Below, in pieces: positions 35,793-43,214 of a stretch of 56,926 nucleotides of DNA. A program made the position numbers and the translations under genes. The notes under the pieces are model-generated. The model saw nothing but the letters and a program-made list of their open reading frames with translations. It did no database searches and was not told the DNA's origin. Position 1 is the stretch's first letter. Every line of letters begins with the position of its first letter. The DNA is from SYFY01 sp031385325 (GTDB lineage: Bacteria; Pseudomonadota; Gammaproteobacteria; Pseudomonadales; Azotimanducaceae), in contig JANNBJ010000017.1 in the NCBI GenBank assembly GCA_031385325.1, positions 1-56,926 on the forward strand, read 5' to 3'.

Positions 35793-36165
35793 ATGAACAA
35801 TTTAGAACGACTGCCGAACTACGCTGCCGAGACTCAGTGGTCACCTACCTGCGGGTACTGCGCCTGCGGCTACGCAGCGAGGATCATTCCCGAACCGAGA
35901 GTCTGGAGGGCAACGGCATCCCTCGTGGCGAGGAGCTTGCAAGCGTTCGCCGGCACCGAAGTTCCTTTTCTGACCTGTTTTGATCTGGCCTTGTTCAAGA
36001 CGTTTTTTTACCCGCGCGAAAGATTGGGCGGACCCTGAAGCCATGCGTGATGCGGGAACACTGGACATCAACAGGGTCGCTGCCACCCTGATCGAATACG
36101 TTGGTGCGTGGGATCAACGGCTTGTCAGGTTGCAGGCGTTGGCAAGGGCTCCGACGCAACGCTGA
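35793..36165 (+). pseudogene. Nucleotidyltransferase-like remnant (DUF6036 type), frameshifted
   Basis: The last part, EVPFLTCFDLALFKTFF in one frame and TRAKDWADPEAMRDAGTLDI in the next, resembles the C-terminal half of nucleotidyltransferase-like proteins often seen as orphan or toxin-antitoxin genes (pattern FK-x-FF-x-R-x-KDW-x-D). The two parts join if one T is removed from the T7 run at 36003-36009. The N-terminal part from ATG 35793 is not recognisable. Low certainty on family, good certainty that it is broken. Confidence 0.42.
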
Positions 36166-36314
36166 GTCTTTTTCGAGGGCAGGAAAATTCACCGGGTTTT
36201 TCCACCGCAATCTGCAGTGCACGGTTGACCTGATACACGTCTCAAGAGAGTTTGTCGCTTCGGAGTGAGATTGAGGTCTGGCGCGAAACCTCTGAATGCG
36301 GTGGGAGGACTGCA

Positions 36315-36593
36315 ATGGCAAAGAGCGGCGACCGGCTGAATCTTATGCAGGAACTACCACTCGAACCCGACTTGACGATCATCGATCCCCATCATCATCT
36401 CTGGGACCGCCCTGACAACCGCGATCTTCTCGATGAAATCGTTGCCGATCTGGCCAGATGCCTGAACGTCGTCCTCAAGGCCGGTGGTGTGCAGATGCCC
36501 GTCAACGGATTCGGCTGGCATGAACGCGCCAGACCGCTATCGTCAGACGAACTCGCTGCCGGATCAGGGCGAACCTGCCGGCAAGTCGAGTAG
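36315..36593 (+). pseudogene. Amidohydrolase-2 family gene, truncated to its N-terminus
   Basis: LTIIDPHHHLWDRPDNRDLLDEIVADL is the start of a metal-dependent TIM-barrel hydrolase (here split: the HHH metal motif near residue 25). Such enzymes are normally about 300 residues or more; similarity ends near 36480 and the frame stops at 36593, inside the convergent mutarotase gene. The other metal ligands are missing, so it cannot be functional. Confidence 0.65.
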
Positions 36594-37457
36594 TGCAAGG
36601 GTTGTCTCGAGGCAATGGACTGCGCCGGGTTGCAGCAACAGGGCCGCGTCGTTTCCGACATTGGCGGCTTCCACACAGACGAAGTGCAGCCACGCGTTGT
36701 CCGGCAAATCCGTGAGTCGGGCGGTCTTCTCGATCCACGGGTTCCACACGACGGAGTTCTTGCTGCCGGACTTGGTCACCACCACCGTTCGTCGCAGCAC
36801 CGGGTCGTTTACGTTGACGGGGCCTGTGCTCTCGTACTGACGATCCACTTCATCTTCGATGTGGATGTCCCCGATCTGCTCGAGCCAGGCCTGCTCGCCA
36901 ACCGTATCGAGGTAACGCGCTCCATCGAGGCCAGTCACAGTAACCTGTGTGATATCGCCCACCTGGACATAGGTGTGTAGGGCTTCGGTGAGGACGAAAG
37001 CCTTGTTGCCGGTGTTTTCCGTAGTCAACTCGACCCTCAGCGTTGCACCCAGATGGATCCGCAGTCGACAAGCGAAGTCCCAAGGCCAGAGAAGAAGCGT
37101 TGAATGATCGCCTGTAAGCTGGAAGTGCAGGTCGACACCGGATCCGGCGGCGCTGGCTTCGATGAGTTGCCACGGGCGAATACGGGCAAACCCGTGGGCG
37201 GCTAGATCCGGGTTTGCGGTCGGGGCGCCGAACCAGGGCCAGCACAGGGGGATGCCACCGCGGATTGCGCGGCAAATTTCGAAGGTTGCATCCGGACTGA
37301 GGTACAGCACGGACCGCTGCTGACCCAGCGGAGTCCAATGCAGCACTTGAGCGCCCTGCAGTGACACGCGCGCCGATGCCGCCGGGTGATGGATGCGCAG
37401 GATGGTGAGGTTGGCGGCCGAGTTCTCGACGGTGATGCAATCAGGTAATTCGATCAT
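36564..37457 (-). CDS. D-hexose-6-phosphate mutarotase (YeaD-like)
   Basis: Aldose-1-epimerase fold enzyme that interconverts anomers of hexose 6-phosphates. ARVSLQGAQVLHWTPLGQQ, IRGGIPLCWPWFGAP and AAHGFARIRPWQL are typical, with Arg, His and the late Glu-containing TEALHTYVQVGDI block. The ATG at 37457 gives 297 residues, normal for the family; 40 more codons upstream are open but not similar. The 320 bp upstream are AT-rich towards 37700 and probably contain the promoters for this gene and for Fic. Confidence 0.88.
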   Translation of the reverse strand: MIELPDCITVENSAANLTILRIHHPAASARVSLQGAQVLHWTPLGQQRSVLYLSPDATFEICRAIRGGIPLCWPWFGAPTANPDLAAHGFARIRPWQLIEASAAGSGVDLHFQLTGDHSTLLLWPWDFACRLRIHLGATLRVELTTENTGNKAFVLTEALHTYVQVGDITQVTVTGLDGARYLDTVGEQAWLEQIGDIHIEDEVDRQYESTGPVNVNDPVLRRTVVVTKSGSKNSVVWNPWIEKTARLTDLPDNAWLHFVCVEAANVGNDAALLLQPGAVHCLETTLALLDLPAGSP

Positions 37458-37777
37458 CGCAATTTTCTCTCGGTTGACACGGTCCTTGGCGCCAGGGCCA
37501 ACGGGGAAGCGTGGTGCAGGATAGGGCGAATCGCGCGCCTTTTTCCTGCCTCTTTCCCGGGCGGAGCGTGCTGTCACTCAGCGCGCGGTCCCAGCGGCCA
37601 GGTAGTGGTAACCCTTCCAAACCCGACATGGAAAGCGTCATCCTGAAGAGAACTAATCGGTTAGAATTAACCTAAACGTATGATATATATAATTTAAGTG
37701 TATTTGCTATTAGCCACTAAATCCGAAAAACAATCCGACAATATAGTCGCAGAATCTAGAATGGGCGCATAAACAAG

Positions 37778-38846
37778 ATGGCTAAATCTCCACAAGACCG
37801 CGGAAAAAATGTCGCTGCGATGGAGCCGCTCCTGGTGCGTGAGCATGCTAGCGCGCGTGAGGAACTCGCCGACCTGGTTTTGAAGCTGACCGAATCTTCT
37901 ATCCGGCTCAAAGCCAGCTTACCTGCACCCATTGTCTCCTCGCTGGCTGACCTCGTGCGCTCGATGAACTGCTATTACTCGAACCTCATCGAAGGCCATG
38001 ACACCCACCCCATCGATATTGAACGCGCGTTAAAGAATGACTTCAGCGCGGATCCGAAACAGCGCGACTTGCAACTCGAAGCCAGGGCACACATCAGTGT
38101 TCAAGCTTGGGTTGATGAGGGGGGTTGGATGGCCGCGCAACTACCGCTGAAGGAATCCTGGAAATTCATCAGAGGTTCTGTGCAGAACTCCCCGACGACC
38201 TGCTATGGGTCGCGCACAAAGACACCGACGAGCGTGAGCGCGTTCTCCCGGGAGAATATCGGCAACGGGACGTTATCGTCGGCAGGCACATCCCGGTCAG
38301 CGCTGGAGCGCTGCCGCGGTTCATGTCGCGCTTTGAGGAAAGTTACGCAAAGCTCGGAAAAATGGATGCCATTCAGGCCACAGCGAGTGCACACCACCGA
38401 TTGCTCTGGTTGCACCCGTTCATAGATGGAAACGGACGGGTCGCGCGCCTGATGTCTTACGCCATGCTTAAAGAGCTGCTGGGCACTGGCGGCCTCTGGT
38501 CTATCGCACGCGGATTAGCCAGAAACGAAACCCGATACAAAGAACATTTAGCGGCTTGTGATTATCCTCGGCAAGGTGACCTGGATGGCCGGGGGAACTT
38601 GAGCGAGCGCTCCCTGGTGAACTTTACAAAGTTCTGGTTAGAGACCTGTATCGATCAAGTCGCTTTCATGGAGGGCATGATGGAACCGAGAGGGCTAAAA
38701 AACCGCGTACTTGTTTGGTGCGAAGAAGAAGTTCGTTCTGGCATGTTGCCCGCTCGGTCCCCAAAACTCCTGGAACTCCTCGTCTTGCGTGGCGATGTAG
38801 CACGTGCCGATGTGAAGGACGTTCTTGGCGTCAATGAAAGGACTGC
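37778..38846 (+). pseudogene. Fic family protein, 5' part (frameshifted and split by IS21)
   Basis: Fic proteins transfer AMP from ATP to target proteins. YYSNLIEGHDT near residue 70 is the class II inhibitory motif (S/T-xxx-E-G/N), and HPFIDGNGRVAR in the second frame is the catalytic Fic loop. The first frame ends at 38425; the second covers the rest. One extra G in the G6 run at 38119-38124 would join them as DEGGLDGRATTAEG. The gene continues past the IS element: see 41175-41321. As it stands it is doubly broken. Confidence 0.85.
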
Positions 38847-38907
38847 TGTCACTACCGGTTGAATACTCCCCAATGTTGCCAGTTGAAAATTCCCCAGTTT
38901 GAACTCT

Positions 38908-38939
38908 GATCCCTGGCTGGCCGAGGCCAGCCAGGGATC
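38908..38939. terminator. Strong hairpin between the IS21 left end and istA
   Basis: GATCCCTGGCTGGCC (38908-38922) and GGCCAGCCAGGGATC (38925-38939) are exact complements separated by two bases. There is no T run. Located upstream of istA, it could block read-through transcription entering from the host gene or hide a ribosome site. Confidence 0.6.
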
Positions 38940-38988
38940 TGCCCCTGACCTACCCTTGCCGTTCCATGGTGAACAGGCGGGAGGACAG

Positions 38989-40245
38989 GTGGTCAACCTC
39001 AAGGAATTGATCATGATTGTGGAGTTACATCGACAAGGTCTGACGATCTCGGCGATTGCCGAGCGCACCGGACACGATCGCAAGACCGTTCGTAAGTACA
39101 TTCGTAAAGGTCTGCTTGCCCCTGCCTATCAACCGCGCCCGCCTCGATTGAAGCTGCTCGCACCGTACGCACAGTATGTTCGCGACCGGGTGACCACCTG
39201 GCCGGAACTGTCCGGCATGCGCCTGTTGCGGGAGATCCGTGAGCAGGGATACACCGGTGGCAAGTCCATTCTGCATGCCTGGCTGCGCAGCATCCGGCCG
39301 CCACCGGATGTGCGCTTCGAGCACCGCTTCGAGACGCCACCGGGAAAGCAGGCCCAGGTTGACTTTGCTCATTTCAAAGTCACCTTTACCACCCAACCGG
39401 AGATCGCACTCACCGTCTGGCTCTTCTCCATGGTGCTCGGCTGCAGTCGTTATCTGTGGGCGGAGTTCGTCCTGCGTCAGGATCTGTCGGCCGTGCTGCG
39501 CTGTCACATGGCCGCCTTCGAGCACTTCGGCGGCGTGCCCCGGGAGATCCTGTACGACCGGATGAAGACGGCCGTGCTCGGCGAGCCCGATGCCGATCTG
39601 CCCGTCATCTACAACGAGAAACTGCTGGCCTGTGCAGATCACTATGGCTTCACACCGCGGGCCTGTCAGGCGTACCGGGCGAAGACCAAGGGAAAGGTCG
39701 AACGACCTTTCCGCTATATCCGTGCCGACTTCTTCATGGCGCGCAGCTTCGTGGATCTCAACGACATGAACCGCCAGTTGCGAATCTGGCTGCAAGACAC
39801 CGCCAACGCGCGTCGGCATGGCACGACAGATCGCATCGTGGCCGAACACTTTGCCGAGGAGCGGTCGGCGCTGCAGCCGCTGCCGATGGGACGCTTCGAT
39901 GCGGTCCTGCGCATCGAGCGACGACTCAGCCGGGATGGCTGTGTCAGTGTTGGGGGTAATTACTACAGCGTGCCGGATGGTACCCGTGCTCGCGTCGTGG
40001 ATGTGGAAACCACGCCTACATTGGTACGGATACTGGAAAGCGGCCGTCTCATCGCCGTGCATGTGCTGCTGCAGGGACGCAGGCAACGCTCGGTGCTGGC
40101 TGGTCATCGACGCCCCCATGCCACCCCTGAGCGGCTCCGTCAGTCTGATCCATCCACAGTCCTCGTACAGCCCGGGCAGGTCGTGGCTGCGCGTTCCCTG
40201 GCGATCTACGAACAGGTCGGTTCCCGACTCGGAGGAATGTCATGA
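38989..40245 (+). CDS. istA: IS21 family transposase IstA
   Basis: DDE transposase. An N-terminal helix-turn-helix (MIVELHRQGLTISAIAERTG, then RKTVRKYIRKG) recognises the element ends. The catalytic rve domain has Asp in QAQVDFAHFKV, Asp in EILYDRMKTAV, and Glu in KGKVERPFRYI. A C-terminal SVGGNYYSVPDG block is the usual IstA beta domain. GTG at 38989 is preceded by GGAGG, giving 418 residues; a GTG/ATG further up at 38899 lies in the terminal region and is less likely. Overlaps istB by four bases. Confidence 0.93.
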   Translation: MVNLKELIMIVELHRQGLTISAIAERTGHDRKTVRKYIRKGLLAPAYQPRPPRLKLLAPYAQYVRDRVTTWPELSGMRLLREIREQGYTGGKSILHAWLRSIRPPPDVRFEHRFETPPGKQAQVDFAHFKVTFTTQPEIALTVWLFSMVLGCSRYLWAEFVLRQDLSAVLRCHMAAFEHFGGVPREILYDRMKTAVLGEPDADLPVIYNEKLLACADHYGFTPRACQAYRAKTKGKVERPFRYIRADFFMARSFVDLNDMNRQLRIWLQDTANARRHGTTDRIVAEHFAEERSALQPLPMGRFDAVLRIERRLSRDGCVSVGGNYYSVPDGTRARVVDVETTPTLVRILESGRLIAVHVLLQGRRQRSVLAGHRRPHATPERLRQSDPSTVLVQPGQVVAARSLAIYEQVGSRLGGMS

Positions 40246-41105
40246 GTACCGGCGACAGCACCACCGACCGCATCCGTCGGAACCTGTTGAATCTGCGCAT
40301 GCCCCGCGCACTGGAGACGTTGCAGATGATCCTCTCGCGGATCGAGCAGGGCGAAGTCACGGCGATTGAAGCACTCGATGCCCTGCTGGGTGAGGAATAC
40401 AGCACGCGTGAGACCCGGCGTATCAAGTCGGCCCTGCAAATGGCGCGGCTGACGACGGTGAAGACCCTGTCCGGCTACGACTTCAGCTTCCAGCCCGGAC
40501 TGGACCGGCATCGCGTAATGGCGCTGGCCGAGCTCGGCTTCATCGAGCGCAAGCAGTGTGTGCACTTCCTGGGACCGCCGGGTACGGGCAAGAGTCATCT
40601 GGCCATTGCCCTGGGGGTTGAGACCATACGGGCGGGCAAGAGTGTCTACTTCGCAACGCTGGTGGAACTGGTGGAATCAATGCGCAAGGCCGAGCGTGAA
40701 GGACGGCTGCGTGAGCGTGTCCGTTTTCTGGCTCGCTACAGTCTCCTGATCGTCGATGAGATCGGCTATCTCCCCATCGGCTCGGGTGGCGGCAATCTGT
40801 TCTTCCAACTCGTCAACGCCTGCTACGAACGCTCGGCGATGGTCATGACCAGCAACCGCGGCTTCGGTGAGTGGGCTGACATCTTTGGCGATGCCGTGGT
40901 CGCCACGGCGTTACTCGACCGCTTGCTGCATCACGCCATCGTTATCCCCATCGAAGGCAACTCGTATCGCTTGCGCGAGCATGCTGATCTGTTGCCCGAG
41001 AGCATGCGTTCTCGTTCGACTCTGGTCGACAACGCTAATAACCCACCCATCAAACGAGGACCCGGTCGACCCAGGAAGGAGGTGTCCATCAGTCCGCAAG
41101 ACTGA
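40242..41105 (+). CDS. istB: IS21 family ATPase helper IstB
   Basis: AAA+ helper that assembles on target DNA and stimulates IstA. GPPGTGKSHLAIALG is Walker A, LLIVDEIGYLPI Walker B, and MTSNRGFGEW the sensor region. The C-terminal tail (KRGPGRPRKE) is basic, suited to DNA contact. 287 residues is slightly longer than the usual 250-265. Intact, so the element may still be mobile. Confidence 0.95.
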   Translation: MSTGDSTTDRIRRNLLNLRMPRALETLQMILSRIEQGEVTAIEALDALLGEEYSTRETRRIKSALQMARLTTVKTLSGYDFSFQPGLDRHRVMALAELGFIERKQCVHFLGPPGTGKSHLAIALGVETIRAGKSVYFATLVELVESMRKAEREGRLRERVRFLARYSLLIVDEIGYLPIGSGGGNLFFQLVNACYERSAMVMTSNRGFGEWADIFGDAVVATALLDRLLHHAIVIPIEGNSYRLREHADLLPESMRSRSTLVDNANNPPIKRGPGRPRKEVSISPQD

Positions 41106-41174
41106 TCCCAGGAACTCAACCAGGTGGGGAATTTTACTTCGGCAGAAGTGGGGAAATTTCGACCGGTATTGACA

Positions 41175-41321
41175 ACTGCACAGCGCGTAACAAAAGCGCT
41201 TCAGGAAAACGGAATAATCAGATCAAGCGGCCAACGTGAACCCTGGTATCTCGCCTTTCCCGCCACGCTGGCCTCACGCTGGATGCCAGGGCTATTCCCT
41301 GACAGAACACTGGTCAGATGA
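41175..41321 (+). pseudogene. Fic family protein, 3' part
   Basis: After the second ACTGC the frame reads AQRVTKALQENGIIRSSG and LAFPATLASRWMPGLFPD, the C-terminal winged-helix end of the Fic protein split by IS21. Joined to the 5' part it gives an about 405-residue protein, normal for this class. Ends at a TGA. Confidence 0.85.
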
Positions 41322-41563
41322 CTTTTGAGTACCATCAGTTTTGCTGCGGCACTTTGTCTTTAGTCTGGCGCGTGGTTTTTATCCGGGTATCCCTTTGTGC
41401 AGGACGGTAACGACGGAAGTCAGTGGCGCATTATTCACGACATGCTCACGCACACGACCTCACGCACACGACAAGGCTTGCCAACAACTACATCGGCAAT
41501 AACGCGTTTTGTCAGGAGACGATGGAACCGGTAGATGGGGCAAATCTGGAGACACACATCAAC

Positions 41564-41830
41564 CGGATGTCAGCCTTGCCCCTCTGGCTGGCTGGCACGG
41601 GCTTCGGACTTGTCTGCGCCGTGATACTGGATCGAAACGCTGAAGCCACGCCTTTGTCGGAGGGTTCGTTTTATTGGGGAGGAGCGTTCTGCACCATGTC
41701 GTGGATCAATCCGGTCAAAGAACCCATCACGATTCTCATGACCCTGATGCGTCCTTATACCCACATCAACATCCGGCAGGATTTGCAGGTTCTGGTGCAT
41801 CAGGCCATGCTGGAACTGGCGAACAAATAG
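41564..41830 (+). pseudogene. Serine hydrolase (class C beta-lactamase-like), C-terminal fragment
   Basis: SFYWGGAFCTMSWINPVKEP and LMRPYTHINIRQDLQVLVHQAM match the end of beta-lactamase-related serine hydrolases; the YWGG-x-F region follows the KTG-like box in this family. The SxxK and YxN motifs are missing because the first roughly 300 residues are absent. The frame opens further up at 41423 but that part is unrelated and contains a 14-bp duplication (41445-41458, 41459-41472). A gene remnant left by rearrangement near the IS element. Confidence 0.65.
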
Positions 41831-41854
41831 TGATCTCAATGCAGGACCGCTGAC

Positions 41855-42307
41855 ATGGCAGTCAACACACAACCCTGGTTTGTCGAGCACATGAATCTGT
41901 GGGCCGAGGATCCGATTGCCGCCCACGACTGGGATGCATCACCTGTCGGTGGCATCGGCATCGTACCGACGCTGCTCCTCACTACCATCGGCGCAACAAC
42001 CGGCGCGTTGCGATCGTTGCCACTGCTCTACCAACCCTGTGGTGAGGGTTTTGTTGTGGTCGGCAGTCGTGGTGGTTCGAGTCGACACCCGGGGTGGTAT
42101 CTCAATCTTCTGCACAATCCGTCCTGCAGCGCTGTGGCAGGCCGCATGATTTTCGGGCTTCGTGCACGCACGCTGATCGACGAAGAGCGTGCGCGATACT
42201 GGAGCCTGATGACCCGCTGCTGGCCTGCATATCTCGACTATCAAGCGCGGACAACCCGGGAGTTGCCGGTGGTGAAACTCGTGATCGAGACCGCAACGTT
42301 GCGGTAA
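41855..42307 (+). CDS. Nitroreductase family deazaflavin-dependent oxidoreductase
   Basis: Split-barrel flavin/deazaflavin oxidoreductase of the Ddn type (PF04075). LLLTTIGATTGALRSLPLLY and GFVVVGSRGGSSRHPGWYLNLLHNP are its signature blocks; the RSLPL segment binds the cofactor phosphate. 150 residues, full length. In actinobacteria these enzymes use coenzyme F420; no F420 biosynthesis genes are visible here, so the bacterial cofactor is open (F420 or FMN). It is intact, although it directly follows a gene remnant. 172 bp of non-coding sequence follow before the DUF1080 lipoprotein. Confidence 0.82.
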   Translation: MAVNTQPWFVEHMNLWAEDPIAAHDWDASPVGGIGIVPTLLLTTIGATTGALRSLPLLYQPCGEGFVVVGSRGGSSRHPGWYLNLLHNPSCSAVAGRMIFGLRARTLIDEERARYWSLMTRCWPAYLDYQARTTRELPVVKLVIETATLR

Positions 42308-42479
42308 CCCGGATACCTCGGCAGACGCTGCGTCACTTCCGGCTCCACCGCCACGTTCGACGGTTTGCTCGTCAGGTTGCCGTGAAGATCGACGGTGAAT
42401 TCCACCTTTTTGGGCTGATCCTTCAGTCCCTTTCTGTCCAGTAAAGGCGCAGAGGATTAGAGTGAAGAGGGATGCTTCT

Positions 42480-43214
42480 ATGGGGAGTCACATTTTGAAA
42501 CGAGTCGGTGTTTCTCGCTGGGTAACCACGGCGGGCAGCGTCCTGTGCATTGTGCTGATGGTGGGTTGCGCGACTTCCAAAGGGAGCTCGACACCGCCGA
42601 CTGCAGCACCGGCGGATGGCTGGATCACGCTCTTCGACGGGACCTCGCTTTCGCAATGGCGTGGTTATGGCCGCACCGATATCCCGGCCCGATGGATCAT
42701 TGAGAATGGTCAGATCGTCCTCACCGGGCGTGGTGGCGGCGAACTGATCACCCGGGAGACCTTTGCGGACTTCGAGCTGGAACTGGAGTGGCAGATCTCG
42801 GCAGTGGGTAACAGCGGAATCTTCTTCCTCGCCGACGAGACCGATCTTCCAATCTATGTCCACGCTCCCGAAATCCAGATTCTGGACGATGCACGTCACC
42901 CGGACAACAAACAAGCCAACCGACGCTCCGGGTCACTCTACGATCTGATGGCAGCTCCCGCGACCTCGCAGCGTCCGGTCGGCCACTGGAATCACATTCG
43001 TATTCGTCACCAGGCGGGTCACCTGCAATCCTGGCAGAACGGCGAGGCGACCGTTGACGTTGTCATCGGCGGCAGCAGGTGGAACGAGCTGGTTGCAGGC
43101 AGCAAATTCGCAACCTGGAAGGGATTTGGCACCGTTCGAGAGGGGCACATCGGACTGCAGGATCATGGCGATCGCGTTGCCTTCCGCGACATCCGCATAC
43201 GGCGGTTGCCATGA
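42480..43214 (+). CDS. DUF1080 (3-keto-glycoside hydrolase-like) lipoprotein
   Basis: LamG-like jelly-roll protein of the DUF1080 family, whose characterised members cleave 3-keto-glycosides. VLCIVLMVGCATS is a signal peptide with lipobox (LMVGC), so it should be a lipoprotein, lipidated by Lgt. WITLFDGTSLSQWRGYG is the family opening, and FELELEWQISAVGNSGIFF and HAPEIQILDD follow. ATG at 42480 has GAGGGA upstream; a GTG at 42462 is the alternative. 244 residues. Its stop overlaps the ATG of a GMC oxidoreductase (ATGA), starting a four-gene operon. Confidence 0.88.
   Translation: MGSHILKRVGVSRWVTTAGSVLCIVLMVGCATSKGSSTPPTAAPADGWITLFDGTSLSQWRGYGRTDIPARWIIENGQIVLTGRGGGELITRETFADFELELEWQISAVGNSGIFFLADETDLPIYVHAPEIQILDDARHPDNKQANRRSGSLYDLMAAPATSQRPVGHWNHIRIRHQAGHLQSWQNGEATVDVVIGGSRWNELVAGSKFATWKGFGTVREGHIGLQDHGDRVAFRDIRIRRLP

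Larger units (their letters stand above)
38847..41174 (+). mobile_element. IS21-family insertion sequence, complete, 2328 bp
   Basis: Bounded by 5-bp direct repeats ACTGC (38842-38846 and 41175-41179). The ends begin TGTCA and form inverted repeats: 38847-38872 and the complement of 41149-41174 agree at 20 of 26 positions (TGTCAcTACCGGT... in both). Each end carries a second TGAAAATTCCCCA-like box further in (38883-38896; 41125-41137), the multiple terminal repeats characteristic of IS21. Contains istA and istB overlapping by ATGA. Removing the element plus one ACTGC rejoins the Fic gene in frame as NERTAQRVTKA, which proves the boundaries. Confidence 0.95.

Noticed and set aside
39025..40119. 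Minus-strand frame of 364 codons within the IS21 element
   Set aside because: Shadow of istA with no recognisable domain.
42308..42444. Coding-like minus-strand stretch after the deazaflavin-type gene
   Set aside because: It reads without stops but has no start codon, no recognised family and overlaps the plus-strand gene at its end; possibly a remnant, too short to claim.
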